Of a stretch of 12,904 nucleotides of DNA, positions 9,201 to 12,904 are shown in pieces (position 1 is the stretch's first letter; every line of letters starts with the position of its first letter). Made by a program: the position numbers and the translations under genes. Origin of the DNA: Flavobacteriales bacterium (GTDB taxonomy: Bacteria > Bacteroidota > Bacteroidia > Flavobacteriales_D > SKUL01); NCBI GenBank assembly GCA_007129985.1, contig SKUL01000364.1:1-12904 (forward strand), in the 5' to 3' direction. The notes below the pieces were generated by a model. The model was not told the origin of the DNA, made no database searches, and worked only from the letters and a program-made list of their open reading frames with translations.

Positions 9201-9475
9201 GCAATACCCGGAGTGGTTTCTTCCGGCTTCACCACATAAGGTATTGACTTTACGACGGGCGATTCGCAGGCAGCAAGTGTTACAGCTCCCAGACCAAAAC
9301 CGAGGAACTTCAAAAAGTCGCGACGATCTGTGGTTACGCTATCAAGTCGCTTGTCGCTGAGAAAGTCTTCAACCGGAAGCTCCTGAGGAAATTCCTTGTC
9401 GCGCGATTGCACGAACTCGGGCGTCTCGTTGAGTTCTTCCAGACCGGTCCAATATTTCTTCGATGTATCTCCCAT
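6203..9475 (-). CDS. actB: Alternative complex III subunit ActB, TAT-variant-translocated Fe-S / molybdopterin-oxidoreductase-like protein
   Basis: Large periplasmic subunit (1090 residues) moving electrons from ActC to the haem subunits. Residues 50-70 form a twin-arginine-like signal (Arg51-Arg52, DFLKFLG) ending in a lipobox TLAAC with Cys70, so it is probably Tat-exported and lipidated. About 75-770 is a molybdopterin-oxidoreductase-like domain; members of this subunit family carry no molybdenum cofactor. The C-terminal third is ferredoxin-like: Cys834/837/840/844, Cys912/915/920/924, Cys944/950/954 with Thr947 in place of a fourth Cys, and Cys1002/1005/1032/1036. Fifteen Cys fit three [4Fe-4S] and one [3Fe-4S] cluster, as known for ACIII. 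Between the two domains lies a His/Asp-rich run (781-809, 12 His in 29 residues). The start ATG 9475 follows actA by 26 bp without a clear ribosome-binding site, and leaves about 50 residues before the Tat motif, which I recall as usual in this family. Confidence 0.97.
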   Translation of the reverse strand: MGDTSKKYWTGLEELNETPEFVQSRDKEFPQELPVEDFLSDKRLDSVTTDRRDFLKFLGFGLGAVTLAACESPVVKSIPYVVKPEETTPGIANYYASSYFDGHDFASVLVKTREGRPIHINGNKQYGVAGGRTNARINASVLSLYDSARLQEPMKNGSRSDWETVDGDIKTAIQKATGAGKSVRVLSSSVNSPSMMAAISGLGESMIEAGGSEEQFGHVQYDAISASGILEANEESFGEAFLPDYNFGKAKTIVSVAADFLGEWLFSNEYMGDYARNRRPENGWMSNHFQFESLLSLTGTNADVRKPIKPSQEGLVVASIHNYIAKKAGASTVSVSTSEVDAMCATAAEKLWSDKGQSLMVAGSNNKGIQVLVNNINFMLGNYGSTIRTKSKLNLKKAKDSEIQDLIKEMNAGKVGVVIIADTNPAYALPNADEFKSALEKVETRVAVSQYNDETASLCNYHAPSHHYLESWNDYMIKSNYLALAQPTIGKLYNTRQLGASLLAWSGQDADYHAFIQNVWENNIPAPAEAASFNDRWYRAVHDGGMKLAGHEMDMSEFGGDLSGAASAINAIKSSGEYELVVYAKAGIGDGRHANNPWLQELPDPITKMTWDNYVTMAPADVRSNGYNEYLGEQNPATVVVLNVNGKEMKLPVVAVPGQKPGTLGVALGYGRGANGERIGKAAFQTGTYGGYIEDENGNPKPIGVNAYPMMTRAGGNMICCNYGVSISGTDGTYPMATTQTHHTIMDRHAVLRETDLNTFNTGDREKFNPETKLVFHGAPHDAYEHDHDHGDGHDHDHDHHDHKVHVKHIDLWNDHPVENVGHRWGMSIDLNACIGCGACVVSCHSENNVPIVGKDEIRRARDMHWLRIDRYFSSDMNHERGDEEGLGTIDTYRKMEIPSENPKVVHMPMMCQHCNHAPCETVCPVAATTHSNEGLNQMAYNRCIGTRYCANNCPYKVRRFNWFNYMGYKKFREVNPSQDATGRMVLNPDVTVRARGVMEKCSMCVQRIQAGKLEAKKAGQPVQDGAIQTACAEACPTNAITFGDVNDKKSKVRKNHESIRGYYALEEIGTRPNIAYMVKVRNEQESTEA
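7067..7120 (-). repeat. In-frame low-complexity repeat encoding the ActB His/Asp run
   Basis: This 54-bp stretch is built mainly of CAC-GAC and CAC-GAT units on the minus strand and encodes His786 to His803 of ActB. It is in frame and the mixed GAC/GAT codons show it is not a pure tandem repeat, so it seems to have been kept at the protein level. Replication slippage could change its length in multiples of six bases without breaking the gene. Confidence 0.85.
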
Positions 9476-9501
9476 GGGATTTAAACTTCGGTGTTAGTGG
9501 A

Positions 9502-10794
9502 TTAATAGTGACATTTTGCACATTCCCATCCGCCCATTTCCGCAACGGAAACTGAGCCATCTTCAAGGTATTTTTTCAGCATTTCGCGACCGCGCTCATC
9601 TTCTACGAAGCGACGGTGCATTTCTGCATAATACTCTGAGCTGTTGAGGTCAATGGCTGAGTTGTTGTGGCAGTCAATACACCAGCCCATTGTGAGGGGG
9701 GCAAACTGCTTTCCAACGGTGTACTCTTCGTCAACCGGCCCGTGGCAGGTCTGACATTCCAAACCGGCTACACTTACGTGCTGAGCGTGGCTGAAGAAAG
9801 CGTGATCGGGCAGGTTATGCACCTTCACCCATGCGATGGGGTGCTCTTGGCCTGTGTACATGCGCTCATCCTTGTCCCAGCCTACGGCGTGGTAGATTTT
9901 GGCAATCTCCTGCGTGCCTTCTTCGCTACGACCTTCATCAATGGCAACGTGGCAATTCATACACACATTGGCCGATGGAATTCCTGCATGCTTGCTATCG
10001 GCCGCGGAGCTGTGGCAGTACTGACAGTCAATTTCGAGCTCTCCGGCGTGCAAGGTATGGTTGAAGGCAATGGGCTGCTCGGGTTCGTATCCTTCAAATA
10101 CACCCACAGCCATCAGTCTATCCCAAACATCTACGGCCCCCATCACGATGAAGAAGATCACAATCAGTGAAGTGACCACTTTGTTCTTCCACATCCAGGC
10201 GCGGATTTCCGCCATGTAAGAAGTCGACTCTTCTTCCTCTTTGCCATCGCGCTCTTTTACCGCACCTGAAAGCGCACGGCGAACACTACTCAATGAGAGA
10301 ATGATAATCAGTAACACAAGACCAATCAAAGCCAGGAAGAAAACCGGTACTCCATCATCAGCAGCAGCACGACCGTCATCAGCACCTGCACCCGGCGCAT
10401 CTGCAACCTTGGGCGCCGGTGGCGGTGTGGCGTCAATGTAATCGAGAACGGCCGTAATCTCTTCGGTGGTGAGTGGCTGCGCCGTCATCAAACCGGCACG
10501 TGGCTCCCATTTAGCCAACAATTCATTTACGTAGGGATCATTCTTCTCCTTTACAGCAGCAGGATTTACAATCCACTGATAAAGAAGGTCTTCGCGATCT
10601 TCCCAGCGCTCTCGCGTACCGGCAAGGGCAGGGCCTGTCATGTCTTTGTGCACCTGGTGACAGGAAGCACAATAGCCTCTGAATATCTTTTCACCGTCGG
10701 GCTGAGCGGAGAGTGAACCCGCAAACATCACACTGAAAAAGAGGATGAAAATTGTGGGGATGTAGGGAAGAACGCGGCTTGGATGGTGCATCAT
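9502..10794 (-). CDS. actA: Alternative complex III subunit ActA, six-haem cytochrome c (monohaem domain fused to pentahaem domain)
   Basis: Periplasmic multihaem cytochrome and first gene of the operon. The 430 residues begin with a signal-like hydrophobic stretch (about 11-30). A class I-like cytochrome c domain follows with CASCH (Cys42-His46) and likely distal Met103. A Pro/Ala/Asp-rich linker (122-148) leads to two membrane segments, about 149-168 and 207-221, separated by a charged, probably cytoplasmic loop. The pentahaem part carries CQYCH (257-261), CMNCH (278-282), CQTCH (347-351), CIDCH (372-376) and CAKCH (425-429), the last ending one residue before the stop. Six CxxCH sites in total exceed the five of the Rhodothermus-type ActA; an N-terminal extra domain is what I recall from flavobacterial ActA. 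ATG 10794 is followed directly by a second ATG at 10791; either could be used. No strong Shine-Dalgarno is visible. Confidence 0.95.
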   Translation of the reverse strand: MMHHPSRVLPYIPTIFILFFSVMFAGSLSAQPDGEKIFRGYCASCHQVHKDMTGPALAGTRERWEDREDLLYQWIVNPAAVKEKNDPYVNELLAKWEPRAGLMTAQPLTTEEITAVLDYIDATPPPAPKVADAPGAGADDGRAAADDGVPVFFLALIGLVLLIIILSLSSVRRALSGAVKERDGKEEEESTSYMAEIRAWMWKNKVVTSLIVIFFIVMGAVDVWDRLMAVGVFEGYEPEQPIAFNHTLHAGELEIDCQYCHSSAADSKHAGIPSANVCMNCHVAIDEGRSEEGTQEIAKIYHAVGWDKDERMYTGQEHPIAWVKVHNLPDHAFFSHAQHVSVAGLECQTCHGPVDEEYTVGKQFAPLTMGWCIDCHNNSAIDLNSSEYYAEMHRRFVEDERGREMLKKYLEDGSVSVAEMGGWECAKCHY

Positions 10795-10838
10795 TTAACC
10801 TGAAATTTCGTTAAAACACGGTCAAAAAATTTTGTGCG

Positions 10839-10846
10839 CAAATTTA
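10839..10846 (-). promoter_or_regulatory. Putative -7 element of the act-cox operon promoter
   Basis: On the minus strand this reads TAAATTTG, an exact match to the Bacteroidota -7 consensus TAnnTTTG. It is the only exact match in that orientation in the divergent spacer, and would place the transcript start about 40 bases before actA. I could not find a TTG at the expected -33 distance, so the assignment rests on the -7 element alone. It overlaps short inverted repeats (10823-10834 and 10827-10845). Confidence 0.45.
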
Positions 10847-10930
10847 GAAGATTCAAACTTTACCCGTCGGCATTTAGACGGAAAACGGAACACTCAGTGT
10901 TAATTTAAAATGATTCTAAATAACGACTAA

Positions 10931-10972
10931 GGTTGTGCTAAAACCGTTTGTTTACAAGGGTTTTAAACAGCC
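10931..10972. repeat. Imperfect inverted repeat / potential hairpin in the divergent spacer
   Basis: The arms GGTTGTGCTAAAACC (10931-10945) and GGTTTTAAACAGCC (10959-10972) pair over 13 positions: six outer pairs (one of them G-T), a small internal loop, then seven perfect inner pairs TAAAACC/GGTTTTA. The 13-base centre can pair further (TTG 10948-10950 with CAA 10955-10957). It lies upstream of both predicted promoters, so it would be in neither transcript if these are right. A dimeric regulator site or a cruciform-prone element is possible; neither is proven. Confidence 0.6.
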
Positions 10973-10999
10973 AGATAACAACCAAAAGTGGAATGATGT

Positions 11000-11032
11000 T
11001 TGCCAACGTGACCCATCAGCATCGTACTTTTG
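11000..11032 (+). promoter_or_regulatory. Putative Bacteroidota-type promoter of the SPOR-domain gene
   Basis: A -7 element TACTTTTG (11025-11032) exactly fits TAnnTTTG. A TTG at 11000-11002 (within TTTG) sits 22 bp upstream, inside the spacing range I recall for flavobacterial -33/-7 promoters. The start of transcription would fall about 4-8 bases after the -7 element, that is at or very near the ATG at 11039, predicting a leaderless or almost leaderless mRNA. Confidence 0.6.
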
Positions 11033-11038
11033 CACGCA

Positions 11039-11470
11039 ATGAGAACAATAGCAGGCATCCTTTGTATGGCATTCTTCGCACCGTTGGTACATGCCCAAAC
11101 CGACAGTCTGGCGATTGACACCGTTGAATCCAAACACCACACCGCGGGTGAGGTGCGCGTGCATGGCAACCAGCGCCTGATAGCATTACTCGACACACTG
11201 GCAGAAGTGACCTACCCCATGGAGGGGTTCAGGATTCAGCTTGCTTTCGGCAAAAAGGATGAGGTCAATGAGCTTCGCACAGAATTCCTGAAAGCCTATC
11301 CCGATTTAGGAGCCTATATTAGCTGGTTGCAGCCCAACTTCCGATTGAGGATTGGTGATTTCAGAACCCGGCTTCAGGCCGAGCGTTTCAAACAGGAAAT
11401 TCAGGAAAGCTACCCCGGCTGCTACATCGTGCGCGACATTATTGAGTTCGGCACGGATGAGGACGACTAA
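11039..11470 (+). CDS. Small secreted SPOR-domain protein
   Basis: From ATG 11039 the product has 143 residues. Residues 1-19 are a signal peptide with a probable cleavage VHA|Q at 19/20 and no lipobox. After a polar linker, the stretch from about 62 to 135 is a SPOR-like domain: it starts GFRIQLAFG and holds FRLRIGDFRTRLQAERF, a typical second-half pattern with Phe/Arg/Leu spacing. SPOR domains bind peptidoglycan strands stripped of stem peptides, mostly at division sites, so a periplasmic wall-binding role is inferred; no enzyme domain is present. The C-terminus is acidic (DEDD). The frame extends to a TTG at 11030, but that codon overlaps the predicted -7 promoter element, so ATG is preferred. 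It is divergent from the respiratory operon and convergent with infB. I recall a gene of this type in the infB-to-act interval of other Flavobacteriia. Confidence 0.85.
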   Translation: MRTIAGILCMAFFAPLVHAQTDSLAIDTVESKHHTAGEVRVHGNQRLIALLDTLAEVTYPMEGFRIQLAFGKKDEVNELRTEFLKAYPDLGAYISWLQPNFRLRIGDFRTRLQAERFKQEIQESYPGCYIVRDIIEFGTDEDD

Positions 11471-11480
11471 GGAATTCGAT

Positions 11481-12904
11481 TTATGAATCCAAAGTCTGCT
11501 TCACTTCTACCTCCTCAAACGACTCAATCATATCTCCCACTTTGATGTCGTTGAAGCGGTCAATGTTCAAACCGCATTCGTAACCCTTGGCTACTTCTTT
11601 CACGTCATCTTTGAAGCGCTTGAGCGACCCGAGGTCTCCGGTGTAAATCACCACACCGTCGCGAATCACACGCGCTTTTCGGTTTCGAAGTATCTTGCCT
11701 TCAATCACAAAGCAACCGGCGACTGTACCCACCTTGGTGATGCGGAAGGTTTCGCGCACCTCGGCGGTTCCAAGAACCTGCTCTTCGATTTTGGCAGAGA
11801 GCAGACCTTCCATGGCCTCTTTCACCTCTTCGATGGCAGCGTAGATTACCGAGTAAAGCTTGATTTGAATTTCTTCGCGCTCGGCCAATTTGCGCGCACT
11901 TGCCGACGGACGCACCTGGAAACCGATGATAATCGCGTCTGACGCTGAGGCCAAAAGCACATCGCTTTCGGTGATCTGCCCTACTCCTTTGTGGATGATG
12001 TTCACCTGCACTTTCTCGGTAGAAAGTTTTTGCAGCGAGTCGGAAAGCGCCTCGATAGAACCGTCCACGTCTCCTTTCACAATCAGATTCAACTCTTTGA
12101 AGTCTCCAAGTGCAATTCGACGCCCGATCTCATCAAGTGTAACGTGTTTCTGGGTACGCACACCCTGCTCGCGCTGCAATTGCAAACGACGGGCGGCAAT
12201 CTGGCGTGCCTCTTTTTCGTCTTCCATACCGTGGAAGCGGTCACCGGCGTTGGGCGCTCCGCTAAAACCGAGCATGGTAACCGGAGTAGAAGGCCCGGCT
12301 TCTTTGATGGCCGATCCGCGCTCGTTGTACATAGCCTTTACGCGGCCGCTGTAGCAGCCGGCAAGTACCACGTCGCCCACGCGCAGGGTTCCTTTCTCCA
12401 CAAGGAGGGTACATACATAACCCCGACCTTTGTCGAGCGTTGATTCGATGATCGTACCTACAGCTCTTCGGTTCGGGTTGGCTTTAAGCTCCAGGATTTC
12501 TGCTTCGAGCAGCACTTTTTCCAAAAGCTCGTCAATATTGGTTCCTTGCTTGGCCGAAATTTCCTGAGCCTGGTACTTTCCGCCCCAATCCTCTACAAGG
12601 ATGTTCATGGCAGAGAGTTGCTCGCGGATTTTATCGGCGTTGGCGTTGGGTTTGTCAATTTTATTGATGGCAAAAACCATGGGAATACCCGCCGCCTGGG
12701 CGTGGTTGATAGCTTCCTTGGTTTGGGGCATCACGCTGTCGTCTGCCGCAATCACGATGATGGCGAGATCCGTTACCTGTGCACCACGCGCACGCATGGC
12801 GGTAAAGGCCTCGTGACCGGGCGTATCGAGGAAAGTGATGGTTCTGCCGTCATCCAGTTTCACGCTGTAAGCTCCGATGTGCTGGGTAATTCCTCCCGCC
12901 TCAC
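11481..12904 (-). CDS. infB: Translation initiation factor IF-2 (partial, N-terminus off right edge)
   Basis: GTPase that delivers initiator fMet-tRNA to the 30S subunit and promotes subunit joining. The frame stays open to the window edge; the GTG at 12863 is an internal valine, not a start. Coding visible here covers about 474 codons: the G2 effector stretch GGITQHIGAY (12870-12896), G3 DTPGHEAF with the catalytic His, G4 NKID and G5 SAK. These are followed by the EF-Tu-like domain II (GRGYVCTLLVEKGTLRVGDV), domain III, and the C-terminal initiator-tRNA-binding domain (IGFQVRPSASA onward, with GTVAGCFVIEGKI and KVGDMIESFE near the end). The P-loop (G1) and the long variable N-terminal region lie outside. 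No lesions are seen. It ends 10 bp from the convergent SPOR gene and is transcriptionally separate from the act-cox operon. Confidence 0.98.
   Translation of the reverse strand, partial: EAGGITQHIGAYSVKLDDGRTITFLDTPGHEAFTAMRARGAQVTDLAIIVIAADDSVMPQTKEAINHAQAAGIPMVFAINKIDKPNANADKIREQLSAMNILVEDWGGKYQAQEISAKQGTNIDELLEKVLLEAEILELKANPNRRAVGTIIESTLDKGRGYVCTLLVEKGTLRVGDVVLAGCYSGRVKAMYNERGSAIKEAGPSTPVTMLGFSGAPNAGDRFHGMEDEKEARQIAARRLQLQREQGVRTQKHVTLDEIGRRIALGDFKELNLIVKGDVDGSIEALSDSLQKLSTEKVQVNIIHKGVGQITESDVLLASASDAIIIGFQVRPSASARKLAEREEIQIKLYSVIYAAIEEVKEAMEGLLSAKIEEQVLGTAEVRETFRITKVGTVAGCFVIEGKILRNRKARVIRDGVVIYTGDLGSLKRFKDDVKEVAKGYECGLNIDRFNDIKVGDMIESFEEVEVKQTLDS

Noticed and set aside
11030..11038. TTG 11030 as start of the SPOR protein
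   Set aside because: The codon overlaps the predicted -7 promoter element, and ATG 11039 gives a cleaner signal peptide.
11890..12443. Two plus-strand open frames of about 150 codons opposite infB
   Set aside because: They are antisense to a highly conserved translation factor and show no recognisable protein features; the composition is as expected for shadow frames.
12861..12863. GTG 12863 as the start of infB
   Set aside because: Conserved IF-2 G2 sequence continues upstream in the same frame to the window edge; the GTG is an internal Val codon.
1..12904. A previously undescribed system in this window
   Set aside because: All genes belong to recognised families in a gene order I know from Bacteroidota; the novelty is limited to details within the proteins and the spacer.

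Overview
The window looks like the chromosome of a Bacteroidota bacterium, most likely class Flavobacteriia or a close relative. The evidence is the alternative complex III (ACIII) operon directly followed by Bacteroidota-type cytochrome oxidase genes, a TAT-variant lipoprotein-type signal on ActB, a SPOR-domain gene beside infB, a TAnnTTTG-type -7 promoter element, and starts without clear Shine-Dalgarno sequences. Species cannot be assigned from the sequence alone.

Layout, right to left. infB (translation initiation factor IF-2) is on the minus strand and cut by the right edge (11481-12904). A small secreted SPOR-domain protein lies tail-to-tail with it on the plus strand (11039-11470), with 10 bp between the stop codons. 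A 244-bp AT-rich divergent spacer (10795-11038) holds a probable promoter in each direction and a long imperfect inverted repeat. From 10794 to the left edge is one uninterrupted minus-strand operon: actA, actB, actC, actD, actE, actF, coxB and coxA (cut by the left edge). Gaps between its genes are 5 to 42 bp.

How the genes work together. ActC (and possibly ActF) sits in the membrane and oxidises menaquinol. Electrons pass through the four predicted Fe-S clusters of ActB to the multihaem ActA and lipoprotein monohaem ActE, then to the CuA centre of CoxB and the haem-copper site of CoxA, where oxygen is reduced. Encoding all of this in one transcription unit fits the known physical ACIII-oxidase supercomplex of this phylum.

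This is a known respiratory locus. I see no mobile element, CRISPR array, tRNA, rRNA, toxin-antitoxin pair or defence system, and no clearly undescribed system. The points worth a second look are a His/Asp-rich linker in ActB, a helical insert in the CoxB cupredoxin domain, the six-haem domain layout of ActA, a likely leaderless SPOR transcript, and the inverted repeat in the divergent spacer.
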